Shown here piece after piece: positions 1-9,160 of a stretch of 13,644 bases of DNA. The notes under the pieces were generated by a model that searched no databases, had not been told where the DNA came from, and saw only the letters and a program-made list of their open reading frames with translations. The stretch is from Mucidula mucida (taxonomy: Eukaryota; Basidiomycota; Agaricomycetes; Agaricales; Physalacriaceae). Position 1 is the first letter of the stretch. Each line of letters starts with the position of its first letter. The stretch is from positions 1-13,644 of the forward strand of contig JADNYV010000877.1 of assembly GCA_015501055.1 (NCBI GenBank). The letters are read 5' to 3'. Position numbers and translations under genes: made by a program.

Positions 1-598
1 AGCTAGTACACCGGTGTTACATTTCTTGTGTCGCACCGAGGCATGATAATAGTAGCTGAATATACCGCCGGTGACATGCAGATACTCGTTTCACGCCCGA
101 GAAGTATGATAGTAGCGCGAAGCAGCTGGTCGCTGAAAGGAAGTGAGGTTGATTTCCAGGGGCAAAATGACCCGGAGTGGACAGTGTGGCTGTGTAACGT
201 GCCTTGCTATACAATTCGAAGCAAGACGCACCAGTTCCCCAAGTCTCTATTGTGCGTGATATAGTTCACTAGCAGTCATGATCTTTTATCTACGCCACGC
301 TCTTCTTGCTGACGCTAGCTCTCATCCCATTGCTTATGTCTCTGCAAAGCATCCCGCACGACGAGGGCGGCATTCGGCAACGCCTGCACGTCGTCCTATA
401 AGGGAACCACGGTCCATGTTGTATCATGAGGATTGTCTCCCTAAACAAGTACGTAAACAGCATATATTATAGGATGTCAATGTTATAATCTATTGCAGTT
501 TGGCAATGTAGGATGGTAATTGAGTTTACAGGAGGTCCATGGATAGCAATGATGAGATAGGTGGTACAGATGAAGGATGACGAACTCTATGTGGATGG
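1..598. other. Intergenic stretch, no gene recognised
   Basis: Both strands hold only short open frames (under 90 codons) with no recognisable motif and no exon chain with splice signals. The right end, read on the minus strand, is the 3' flank of the Nramp gene. I saw no AATAAA on that strand here; an AT-rich stretch near 460-500 is the nearest thing to a 3'-end signal. Confidence 0.5.
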
Positions 599-2451
599 TT
601 ATGATGCGCCTCGTCCCAGCTCCACCAGCACGTATACGTTGGCGGTCAGCACTACCATCCATATTATCCCACTGATTATAATAACCACATATCCGTTCGA
701 GAAATCAACCCACGTCTGCCCACCCTCGGCATCGTCGGGCCCCCGAACGCGCATGACTCCGCTGAACTTGCTGGTCAACCAGATCAAGGGCAACGTAATG
801 AAAGGAAGGGTTATTGAGAGTACGACTTGACTGGCAACAAGTAGGGTGTCTATGCCAGAACGTCCAATAGCAACCGCGACGGCGAGAGCTGGTATAAGGG
901 CAATGAGACGGGTCGCGAGGCGACGTACGACAGGCTTACAAGGGAATGTCAGTAAGATTGGCAAGTAATGCAAGGACGAACATACGCTCACGCGCCACTG
1001 CAAGAATCCTTCTGAAACAGCTTGCCCTGCGACTGTCGCGATAATAGAGGAACTCTGGCCAGCAGCGAGTAAAGCGACAGCGAACAAAGTCGCGGCGGAC
1101 TGTCCGACTAAGTCTCGGATGAGATCGTATGCATCAAATAGACTCGCAGCTCCGTCTCGGTTTACATCATTGAAGAAAAACACTGAACCCGCCAAGATCA
1201 AGATTCTAGGAGCGAAAAGTAAGCAAGGGATCGTGGAAACGCGAGCAAGACTCACAATGAATTAATTAATACAGCGAAACCCAGAAGCGACGAAACGATG
1301 TCAACGATGCCATGGTAGATGTGAGCCGAAACGAAGGACAGCGTGTTGTTTTCCCGATCTCCATGACGAGTAACAGTTGTAGAGTAAGAACTGGGGGGAG
1401 GGCTCGCGAACGCCGACGTCACGGACGTTAACATCTGTCGCCCAATTCTTTGGCAGACAGAGGGCTTTGCCAGCTTCTCGGACGATGAATCAGACATATT
1501 ATCTGTGTCGTTTTCCGCAGGCAGAGGTTTGGAAGAAACCCGGTCCTGTGTAGCCAACGCCGAGCCAAGAAAGAGAGAATGGGGCATTACCGTAGCACCG
1601 ATGATGCCAACCGCTAAGTTTACTATCAGTACAAATATATTCACGTCGTGCCGATACGCACAGATGTACAGCCCTCCAGACTGGAAGATGTATTTTGAGG
1701 GCACAAATCCCAGGAACGCATCATCCCATTGGACGTCTACTCGCGAGATGACAATGCACATGCAAACCAGGACAGCGAGAACCTTGTTAAATTTAGTACG
1801 TCCACAGATCACGGAGACTGTTAACTAACCAACGCAGCTATTAAAAACTCAAATAATTTCACCGGCCGGCCACGTAGAGGGTCTCCAAGGGCAAGAATGA
1901 AGATGACATCAAAAGCAGTGATCACAACACCATGCCAGAGCTGCAGTCGAGGAAACAGCATGCATAACGCTATAGCCGACCCGAGGAGTTCTGCAAGATC
2001 AGTGGCGATGATAGCCACCTCAGACAGTGCGTACAAGGGGTACATGAGCAACCATCGGTAGAGCAATTTGTGCTTTGGGCGATTGTATAGAAGAAGTCTA
2101 CAGTGGGACGCCAGATCCAATCCCGTCACGCAGCCTAGCTTACTGGCCGACACCTGCCAATATCGTCAGATCGCGAAGCAGCACGCAGGGTGATGACGCA
2201 ACTTGAAAAAATATGGCAAAAATGCCGGCGAGAAGGACGACAAACAGCAGCCTATACCCAAACTGCGAGCCTGCCTGAAGATCAACTCCCCAGTTACCAC
2301 TACGAGCGTGGTCATGAGAAAATCGCGCATAATGAATTCGGAGGACTTACGGATCAAAATAGGCTACAGCGCAGACGATTCCGACGCCGGTGTGCTTTTT
2401 AGCATGGTGAAGAACGAGGAGAGCAGTACGTTTCGCGCGCTCGGTGGACAT
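599..2451 (-). CDS. Nramp-family divalent metal-ion (Mn2+/Fe2+) transporter, SMF-like
   Basis: Seven exons read through without a break: 2451-2351, 2299-2203, 2153-1830, 1782-1662, 1613-1256, 1205-986 and 934-599, giving 518 aa. The six introns are 47-51 nt, all GT-AG. Proton-coupled metal import across plasma or internal membranes is the known family role. The TM1 metal site D33-P-G-N36-W is split by intron 1 (DP|GNW) and restored exactly by splicing. TM6 carries GATVMPHS (A221 and M224 at the metal-binding positions), followed by LFLGSALATQDR as in fungal SMF proteins. A Ser/Asp-rich hydrophilic loop follows TM6, as in fungal members. TM8-TM11 segments such as GQSSSIIATVAGQ and NVYVLVELG are recognisable, and the length fits the family (about 500-560 aa). 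The start at 2451 is the first in-frame ATG before the TM1 helix; an extra 5' exon cannot be excluded. Two introns are multiples of three and stay open in the genomic frame, so simple ORF calling misplaces them. Confidence 0.93.
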
Positions 2452-4111
2452 GGTAGTGGTGGTGGATAGCCAAGGAGGAATGAGGGTGGCGGAGAGCCAC
2501 GGACCCAGCGAGGAGGATTGACCCAGTACCTTGGAAAAGCATCGTTATACGTGAAACGACTCAGTGGTACAAAGCGAAGCCCCTCCGCCACGTGGAATTC
2601 CGTCTCGTCGGAATCATTAGGATCGGAATCAGCCTCGGCATAAAGTCTCGAACGCACAGGCAGCGATTGAACCATCTTCATTGCTGAATAGGATACTATG
2701 CGATACATAGACATTGCGCGTCGAAATGTTTATCGATGAGGTGGATCATTTAGCATACGTACGTGTGATAGCTGATGGCTAGTACCACTCCGCTGTTCCT
2801 ACATGAATGGTCATCAACAAATGGTGTTATCATTGACATCCACTCTGTACCAGCTGCTCGTCAGCGCCAGAACTGCACGCACCGGTCGGGTAAATGAAAG
2901 GTTTGTCGGCTTTTGCGCAACATTAATATTGATTGCCATTTCGGAACTAAGTGTCAAGCGGGGGATTGATTGTGGCAACAGGTAATTGAAAGTATCCGAC
3001 TCTAGGTATATGAGGAATTTGGTGGAGGGCAGGCCAAGCATTTAAACATTAAGGCGTTTACGAGAGTGAGGACACCGTGGTAGCGGAACTGAATTGGAGA
3101 AGTCCGCACATAGATACGCCCAGCTAACAACGTGAGACAGACTGCTATCGGTGCTTGGTAGGAGTCTCGAGATGGCGAGCAAAGCAAGTCAGACAGGTTT
3201 CTGGAATTCGTCAAGTCCTTTAGAAAGAATCGATGCGGAAGCAAATTAGCCGCTAGCGGACACGACTGGAGAGGAGGTCGGGAGGGAGTGATCGAAGTGC
3301 TATCCATGAGTCTTTCTGGCGTTGAACGCCCATGCCAAGGGCGTATGCGGTGCCTCGGTGTGGCTGACATCAAACAGGGCATCGTGCACAGCGGCAGTAC
3401 GAATATGCACTGAATACAGATCCAAGTCACTGGTTCTCGATGCTAGCAAGCTCATCCACGTTCAGCTCCTGTACGCCGCAGTGAATCGAGCTACATCGAG
3501 TAGAGGAGACGAAGAGGAGTTCTTCAGATTGGGTTTATCTGACGAGTGAGAATTACCAGTGTTCACAGGATTATTATTTACCTCCGAACAAGGCGAGTTA
3601 TAGCGAGGTCTCATTGACAAACGCAGAATCTTCGGAGTCAACAAGCGCCACGCGGTCAGGTCAGAGTTTAGTCACGCGACTGTGAGAAGGTGTCTTCGGC
3701 AGACCGGCAAGTTTTGTCCCACGAACCTACCACGAACTTTGGGGTACCCACCCTCGCATTTCTGGCAGTGTGAGCCTCCGCTGAGGACGTCGAAATAGGT
3801 CGCATGGAATGCTTGCTCAGAATGCTGTCTCTGCCATGCGTTTACCGTCTATTCCTGTCGCGGCGCTTTTGCATCCGGAGACGATAACAGCAGTCAAAAC
3901 GGCATCTGAACCTCTTTGAATCTTGAAATGATTCACTTGATTCCTCCTTGGATTCACCGTGTAAAATGATGCGGAACTTTTGCCACTTGACCATAATCAA
4001 CAGTCTGAAGTTGGTCGCGAATGATTCCCATTTTAGATCTGCTGTATGTATTTTTGACCTTTTTGTACCATTTGACCTTCAAAGCCCTTATAGAAGTGTA
4101 ACTCCACCGTC
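2452..4111. other. Long stretch without a recognised gene
   Basis: The left end is the 5' flank of the Nramp gene. A minus-strand open frame of 116 codons (2714-2364) overlaps the Nramp start in another frame and looks Pro/Ser-rich without motifs. A longish minus-strand frame at about 3002-3430 and interrupted frames near 3300-3640 show no recognisable family and no consistent splice chain. I saw no tRNA, terminal inverted repeats or tandem repeats. Decayed coding sequence is possible but cannot be demonstrated by eye. Confidence 0.4.
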
Positions 4112-4618
4112 TTACTGGATCGCCATGTCCATTTGGCTCACATCGGCCTGGAGACTGTTGGCTATTTGCACATGGCGATCACGTTGGCCAGTCATCGGGT
4201 GGCGTAATATCTTGATGAGCTGCCGCGCTTCAAGGTATACGAAATACTTCCCTCCTGAGCTGATGGTGATGTTTATGAGGGCTTCCGCTCGAATTGTGGC
4301 GGATAATCCGGTAAACTACTCGGCGTATAGATCGTCAACTGACTTCAGAATTAAATGAGGATCTGATGGGCCGGTCACCTACATCCACCATCAACGCCGT
4401 ATTCTAGATGTTGAACTCCACGCGCCTTTGGTACCTGCCACTCACCGTACTCCGACTCCTTCGCATCGCACATTACTCTCGCCCTAACCATACTCGCGTC
4501 CGGTTTTTCAGGATTCTCAGATCACCGAAATAGCCAGTGAATCCAACACTAAATCTTTCCGGATCGCTCGGATCCGCATGAGATTAGGCGTTGGATCGTA
4601 CATTCCTATTCCACGGAT
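4112..4618 (-). pseudogene. Relic of an unidentified protein-coding gene
   Basis: On the minus strand several coding-like blocks follow one another in different frames. Block 1 (about 4618-4520) reads IRGIGMYDPTPNLMRIRAIR. Block 2 shifts frame and reads GYFGDLRILKN. Block 3 (about 4508-4382) shifts again and contains ARVMCDAKESEYGEWQVP. Block 4, after stops, contains SSGGKYFVYLEARQLIKIL and ends at a stop at 4114-4112. The composition is protein-like and the order collinear, but I do not recognise the family. Frame changes without clear introns suggest a decayed gene. An intact gene with unusual introns, as in the neighbouring DUF6534 gene, is the alternative. Confidence 0.35.
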
Positions 4619-5164
4619 GTAAGTCGTTCTGTTGAAGATGGCTTTTAACTCGGATCAGAACTGACTCGACTTAATAGACTATGGCACCTTTTTTTTCAGA
4701 GCGGAAAGTTGACCTGACTGCAACTTCGCGTGTTGATTTGACCTAGTGCTTTATATTCCATTCACTCTGTCGATGCCGCATGACAACGACAGTTTATATC
4801 CCACGTTTCTCAGACCGTTCTTGTTGTCTCCGAAAAGCAATCGTCGCGAATCGATTTATGCGTCGTGATCTTCTGATGGTCAACAAGGTTTGCCATCGTA
4901 AGAACGACCTTGAATAGGCGGCGCATGCGGAATCGAGATCGCAAGGTCCCCCCTCATCAATCTATACTTTCTACAACGGTTATCGACCTGACAGGCTCTA
5001 CACTCACTTTCTCTCCACTCGATCTGACGACATCGTCCGGATCCGAGCTCCGTGAGCTTGATCCTAGGCTAATCGTTGGCCTGTTCGTGTAGTGCACGGT
5101 AAACGTCTGCCTCTTCCCCTTCTCATTCCGATTTTAACTCATATTTAGTGACAGCCATCGGAGG
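4619..5164. other. Intergenic stretch upstream of the UbiA-like gene
   Basis: No gene recognised. It holds a run of eight T near 4690 and a short plus-strand open frame (ATG at 4925, ending near 5092, about 55 codons) without motifs. The right end is the presumed promoter region of the prenyltransferase. Confidence 0.4.
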
Positions 5165-5173
5165 TATATAAGG
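5165..5173 (+). promoter_or_regulatory. TATA box of the UbiA-like gene
   Basis: TATATAAGG lies about 90 bp before the ATG at 5256 and is followed by a pyrimidine-rich leader (TTCACTTCCTCCATCTC), the usual layout of a fungal core promoter. Transcription would start about 30 bp downstream, near 5195-5205. An intact promoter suggests the broken gene may still be transcribed. Confidence 0.6.
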
Positions 5174-5255
5174 GCGCTACCTCGATGTATTTCGACATCA
5201 ACTTCACTTCCTCCATCTCAGCAGCTCTTCATTCAGTGTGACCTTCCCCTCCACA

Positions 5256-6599
5256 ATGAAGCTTTTCAACACCCCTTCGACCGAGTCATTGCTTCCAACC
5301 GTCTATGAAAAGAAGCATGTACCTGCTCCAGCAACGACCGTTCTCAAGTTTCGCTCAACATTTCTCCGGAACTGCTGCATCCCTACATGGAATTGATACG
5401 ACTAGAAAAGGTCAGTCTTATATTTGTTTTATCAACGCCGATAATGTCTAACTCGAAGAATAGCCCACCGGCACTAAACTCATGTTCTGGCCCTATGGTG
5501 AGGGTTCCATGCTTTATCGAAGTACCTCTTAACTAACTCTACTTCTAGCTTGGGGGCTAACCATGGCCGTGTACTCTTCCAATCCTACCATGCCGCTGTC
5601 GCAATACAGCTGCCAGCTGTTCCAGTGCCTCGTTGCGGCTTTTTTGATGCGCAGCTCGGCATGTACCATCAACGACATCTTTGACCGAAAAATGGATGCT
5701 AGCGTCGGTACATCAACTTTCCACCGCCGCCTCGCAAATGCTTAGTCATACTCTTAGAGCGCTGCAAAACTCGTCCTCTCGCAAGCGGTCGCATATCCGT
5801 CTTAGCCGCCTCCATTTATCTAGTCATCCAGTACCTCCTCGGACTGGCGTTCTTCTACTTCACACTAGAAGGTCTGGCGCTCTATGTCGCCGTCTTCCAG
5901 CTCCTGCCATTGTAAGCGAGGCACTCAATAGTTTAGCGTGATCGGCTAAACTTAATGCTCTAGATTTGCGATATACCCACTCTTAAAACGCGTGACGTAT
6001 TGGCCGCAAGCTTGGCTTGGCTTCGCGATGAACTTTGGGTTCATCAGCGCCTGGGTGTCGATAACTGACAGCTTCGACTATCACATTCTGGGCTGTGCAA
6101 TTATTGGTGTTGGTGTTGGACAATGCTATACGGTCAGGCCTTCGTCGTGTCTATTTCTAGGAGGGGTAGCTCATGATAGTAATGTACAGACACTATCTAT
6201 GCCTGTCAAGACATCGCCGACGATCTGAAAGCCGGCGTTCACTCGACTGCGATTCTCTTCGGGACGTGGATTCGACCCCTGCTCATTGGATGTGCCTGTG
6301 TGTTCGTGTCTGGGCTTACGTCGTCGGACATCTGAATGGCCAGGGAATGGCTTCTTCATCGTTTCCGTGGCGGAACGACACTTCATCTGGTGTGGCAGTT
6401 CAGCACCGTGCATTAGATCTTCCGAAGAGCTGTTGGAGTGAGTTCTGCTTCCTCAAGGCCTAAACGTGGTATTAACATGTTCTCTATAGCCAATTTCAAT
6501 CGAAATGGCGAACTGGGGTGGATCGTGTGGGGAGGGCTTATGATCGACTACCTTGTCGTGTCGGGCTCCTTGACCCCGTTATTTCAGCTGCTGTTGTAA
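5256..6599 (+). pseudogene. UbiA-family prenyltransferase (4-hydroxybenzoate polyprenyltransferase-like), frameshifted
   Basis: UbiA proteins are membrane enzymes that transfer a polyprenyl chain to an aromatic acceptor (COQ2 in ubiquinone synthesis, others in meroterpenoid pathways). Exons are 5256-5410, 5464-5497, 5549-5707, 5758-5911, 5964-6132, 6190-6437 and 6490-6599, separated by six GT-AG introns of 50-57 nt. The first Asp-rich motif NDIFDRKMD (5671-5697) and the second, YACQDIADD (6198-6224), are both intact. So are PTGTKLMFWP, RPLASGR, YPLLKRVTYWPQAWLGFAMN and WGGLMIDYLV. The reading frame breaks by a net -1 at six places: between 5309 and 5393, and near 6107, 6315, 6351, 6369 and 6412. 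Read as it stands from the ATG, translation stops at 5394 after 46 codons. The breaks lie too close together to be introns. The N-terminus does not look like a mitochondrial presequence, so a secondary-metabolism enzyme is as likely as COQ2. Sequencing error is the rival explanation for the shifts. Confidence 0.88.
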
Positions 6600-7109
6600 A
6601 TCATTATGACGATTGGACCCACCGTACACTACGTCTTGCCGTTCATAGATGTAGAATGGCCTATATCTACTATATATGTTTCCTGTATTTCCTATACGCC
6701 GCGGCCCCATCCTAGGTGACCTTCACCAATATCATGACATCGCATAGGGGACGTTGTCTCGAACATCCACCGTCACCTCTTTACTTAATTTACGAAACCA
6801 ATTCTATGTTCCCTTCGCTGAGAATCATCAATTGCCTTCTCTTGCAGTAAAACGACTGAGTGCATACACGCCTTCCCTAAATAGGGACTTGCTGTTTACC
6901 AGCTACAGTGCCCGGTCTGAGGGGAAGCAGCAGCCTCAGGGGCATGGTCTTGGTCTTGGAATTCTCGCTGCCATCTCCTCCGTGTACTCCTCGGCCTGTC
7001 CTTTCGGTACTACTTTTCCACCCTCCATCTGACTCAGATGCACCATTGATAGGTATAATTTGGTTTGTTTTCCCGAGTTCCTTCACTTTCATCAGCATTC
7101 AGTACAGGC
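6600..7109. other. Intergenic stretch after the UbiA-like gene
   Basis: The 3' flank of the prenyltransferase holds an AT-rich tract (TATATCTACTATATATG, near 6661) that could serve 3'-end formation. A plus-strand open frame at 6754-7032 has low-complexity Ser/Leu-rich content and no motif. No gene is supported. Confidence 0.4.
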
Positions 7110-7283
7110 ATGTCGCCACACAGTGACACAGTTGAGGACCTCTCTCGTCGATCGACACGTGACCGTTATCACCCTTATTATGACGAGCCGCCCGCACGAA
7201 GACTCTCCACCAAAAGGCAAAGTGTTGACAGATGTTCCTTCAGCATCCCCACTCCTACAAACAGAGCCACAGGCTGTATTTAA
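7110..7283 (+). CDS. Doubtful small Arg/Ser-rich protein
   Basis: From the ATG at 7110 the frame encodes 57 residues beginning MSPHSDTVEDLSRRSTRD and rich in Arg, Ser and Pro, ending at TAA 7281-7283. An AATAAA lies downstream at 7356-7361 on the same strand. The composition is protein-like, but I do not recognise a family. There is no clear promoter, and another plus-strand frame also stays open over the same bases. It may be a real small gene, a first exon of something lost, or chance. It converges on the DUF6534 gene, whose stop is about 100 bp away. Confidence 0.25.
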   Translation: MSPHSDTVEDLSRRSTRDRYHPYYDEPPARRLSTKRQSVDRCSFSIPTPTNRATGCI

Positions 7284-7383
7284 ATGAAGGGAACATGGTT
7301 GAATACAAGCCCCGCGGCACGACGATGAGTCCGATGATACAAATCTGTACAAGCTAATAAAACAAGGCAACAATAGTCCACAG

Positions 7384-9160
7384 TCAAACGGCGTCCGTCC
7401 CAGGCTGACAAGTCTCATGCGAATTCTTCCAAGGCACAAATTCCGAATCCCGAGACGATCTGAACGAGTCCCGGTGTTTCGACACCGTCATTTCGATACC
7501 TACACCGTCATCCCTTGGACCAGAGTCAGAGTCGGATATCGGCTGAGAATGAGGCTGGAGGAGAAGGGAGCAATGGAGGAGAACAGAGCACATGGCACTT
7601 ACCATATTAATCGTGTTCTTTGATAGTCGGTTGGACACCGATAGTGTCGTACTCCCTCTGCTATTGCCTGACGTGCCGGAGGGAGTGGTCTCGCGCGCGT
7701 TAAGACTGCTCATCAAAGAGTTGGTGTATAGTTTGCAGAGCGGAAAGTTGAATATCAGATGGCTGTCAACAACGTGAGTCAAATTGAGTAGGTCGTCTAT
7801 CTGACGTACACTCCGTTATTCTGACACGTCAAGTCTTGATAGGTGAAACAGACGAGAGCAGGAAATGCTTACCAGTGTTAGGAAGGTGACGAGGTCTACA
7901 ACTGCGCACAAGGATGTAATGAGTCCGGTTTGAACGGTCACTGTAAACAAGGTCAATGAAGCTGATTGCTGAAAACGCTTGAGACACACTTCTGATAATC
8001 TTGTCCACGACGTAATCCGTGCTCTCGAAGCCGGTCCTCTTGCCTCTCTATAGAGGGCGTTATGATAAGCGACGCGATGGATAGACGCCGCTTACCCTAA
8101 ACATCGTCGCTGTGAGTTATTTTGCATGCGACATTACAGTTAAGCAGCTTACAGATGCAAGACGAGGAAGGTTGTGATGAGAATGTCACAGACACATCCA
8201 CACCCGAGCCAGATGATGACTACATCCTAAGTTGATACGTACGTTGAAGCTACAACAGAGGCAGCGCGAATCACTGACTTTGAATTTGTGGAATTCAGTA
8301 AACTCGGGGTGGATCCGACCCGCTTCGACGGCGGTGGCGAGTGCGCCGGCTGGGGATACGGGTCAGGAAACGTGGACCAGGACAGAAAGTTATCTTCACC
8401 CAATGCCAAAATGGATAAAAAAGCGGTTATAATGGCGAGCCAATTCTTTGCAGTGAGGATCCTAATTCGCCACGCGAAGAACAATTGAACGAACGTGGCA
8501 ATAATTCCCTAGACAAAAAAAGTGAGACAAGGCTAGCTGGACAAAATGTATTGACAGTCAAGGCTGGATCTTGAATGAAGGTTGTTGAATTCAGAAGACT
8601 GTACTAAGCGGTACAGTCATACCTGTAGCGAAGACTGATCGGGTACCCTCAGTGTGATTTTTTCTTTGAACAGTAAATGCACGCACTCCAAGTTGCTTTA
8701 GAAAGGTACGTGACATCCCCTTGTTCAACACGTCGGAAGAAGTTGTGTATAGAAGATGATACACTTGCCGTAATGGGTGATAAAGCATTCATAGAGGTAG
8801 GCGAAGTCGAAGACAGTATTGGCGGTGTCCAGGAAAAAGATTAACAAGACCTAAATGACTTCAATCGGAGGTTCGCGCGAGATCAGAGATACGCACGAAG
8901 GCCTTGAGCCAGAGCTCGTCTCTGAATACCCCAGTCAGGACGCGTAATGAGATGAAAGATTCGCGACTCGCCGCTTGTAGGTCACGAAAAAGAAATATAT
9001 CTGGGCGACCATGATCCCATAGAGAATAGCGTTTATCAGCAGTCCGAGAAACATGGGTCCGTGCCTGTTATGCGTAGTCAGCTCGTCGTCTGAATTGTTG
9101 AACAAAAGGCGTGCTCACGTACGCGTTGGCGGCGACCTCTGGCGGGGTCAGAACATCCAT
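7384..9160 (-). CDS. DUF6534-type seven-helix membrane protein, 16 exons
   Basis: DUF6534 proteins are multi-helix membrane proteins of unknown function, common in Agaricomycetes. Exons: 9160-9123, 9064-8972, 8921-8897, 8850-8769, 8719-8687, 8634-8623, 8569-8556, 8508-8400, 8349-8279, 8226-8153, 8096, 8047-7990, 7940-7873, 7820-7810, 7762-7603, 7542-7384. They sum to 1008 nt, i.e. 335 aa plus stop, the normal family length. Family landmarks in order: HGPMFLGLLINAILYGIM (from H14), YKRDELWLKAF, NTVFDFAYLYE, ATWIFATDPALTG, QLFFAWRIRILT, VVIIWLGCGCVCDILIT, RTGFESTD, TGLITSLCAVVDLVTF, FNFPLCKLYTNSLMSSLNAR, then a polar tail with IEMTVSKHRDS. ATG 9160 has a strong context (GCCATGG). Introns 2 (GCGAGT) and 4 (GCAAGT) need GC donors; the other introns use GT-AG. 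Exon 11 would be a single G; a 107-nt intron ending at 8046 also keeps the frame but loses one residue. The last intron could also use an acceptor 12 nt upstream. Confidence 0.85.
8048..8152 (-). other. Tandem introns 10 and 11 flanking a putative 1-nt exon
   Basis: Intron 10 (8152-8097, 56 nt) runs from GTAAGC to TTTAG, then comes one G at 8096, then intron 11 (8095-8048, 48 nt) from GTAAGC to CTATAG. The joined codons CAT-CT|G|AGA-GGC give HLRGKRTGF, in frame and with what I remember as the usual family spacing before RTGF. Both lengths match the gene's other introns (46-60 nt), whereas one undivided intron of 105-107 nt would be about twice as long as any other here. Removing intron 11 first creates the acceptor TTTAG|GAGAGG, so ordinary sequential splicing would suffice. 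Confidence 0.5.
8720..8768 (-). other. GC-AG intron 4 of the DUF6534 gene
   Basis: The 49-nt intron runs from GCAAGT (the commonest form of GC donor) to AACAAG. Splicing gives THYGDVTYLSKATW in frame, as expected for the family. No suitable GT donor lies at this place. Confidence 0.65.
8922..8971 (-). other. GC-AG intron 2 of the DUF6534 gene
   Basis: The 50-nt intron runs from GCGAGT to ATTCAG and contains a CTGAC-like branch site. Only this donor keeps the frame and yields YKRDELWLKAF, which fits the family. The nearby GT (GTCGCG, three bases downstream) gives a frameshift. Confidence 0.6.

Noticed and set aside
3002..3430. 142-codon minus-strand open frame
   Set aside because: No recognisable domain, no splice context, Pro/Ser/Cys-rich content typical of chance frames. 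Left unannotated.
3948..4358. 136-codon plus-strand open frame
   Set aside because: It lies partly opposite the minus-strand coding-like blocks at 4112-4320, has no motif and an unnatural composition; it is probably a shadow.
4925..5092. 55-codon plus-strand frame upstream of the prenyltransferase
   Set aside because: No motif, and it ends before the TATA box of the next gene; chance cannot be excluded.
6100..6420. Programmed -1 frameshifting or tiny introns as the cause of the prenyltransferase breaks
   Set aside because: Five breaks lie within about 310 nt, four of them within about 100 nt, without slippery heptamers or splice signals between them, so neither mechanism fits.
4697..7751. 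16-bp identical string CAGAGCGGAAAGTTGA at 4697-4712 and 7736-7751, possible dispersed repeat
   Set aside because: The match does not extend, the second copy is ordinary DUF6534 coding sequence, and a single such match in a window this size is not remarkable enough.
8972..9122. Frameshift between DUF6534 exons 1 and 2 if the donor GTGAGC (9118) is used
   Set aside because: Moving the donor four bases upstream to GTACGT (9122) restores the frame and gives ANAHGPMFLG, so no mutation is needed.
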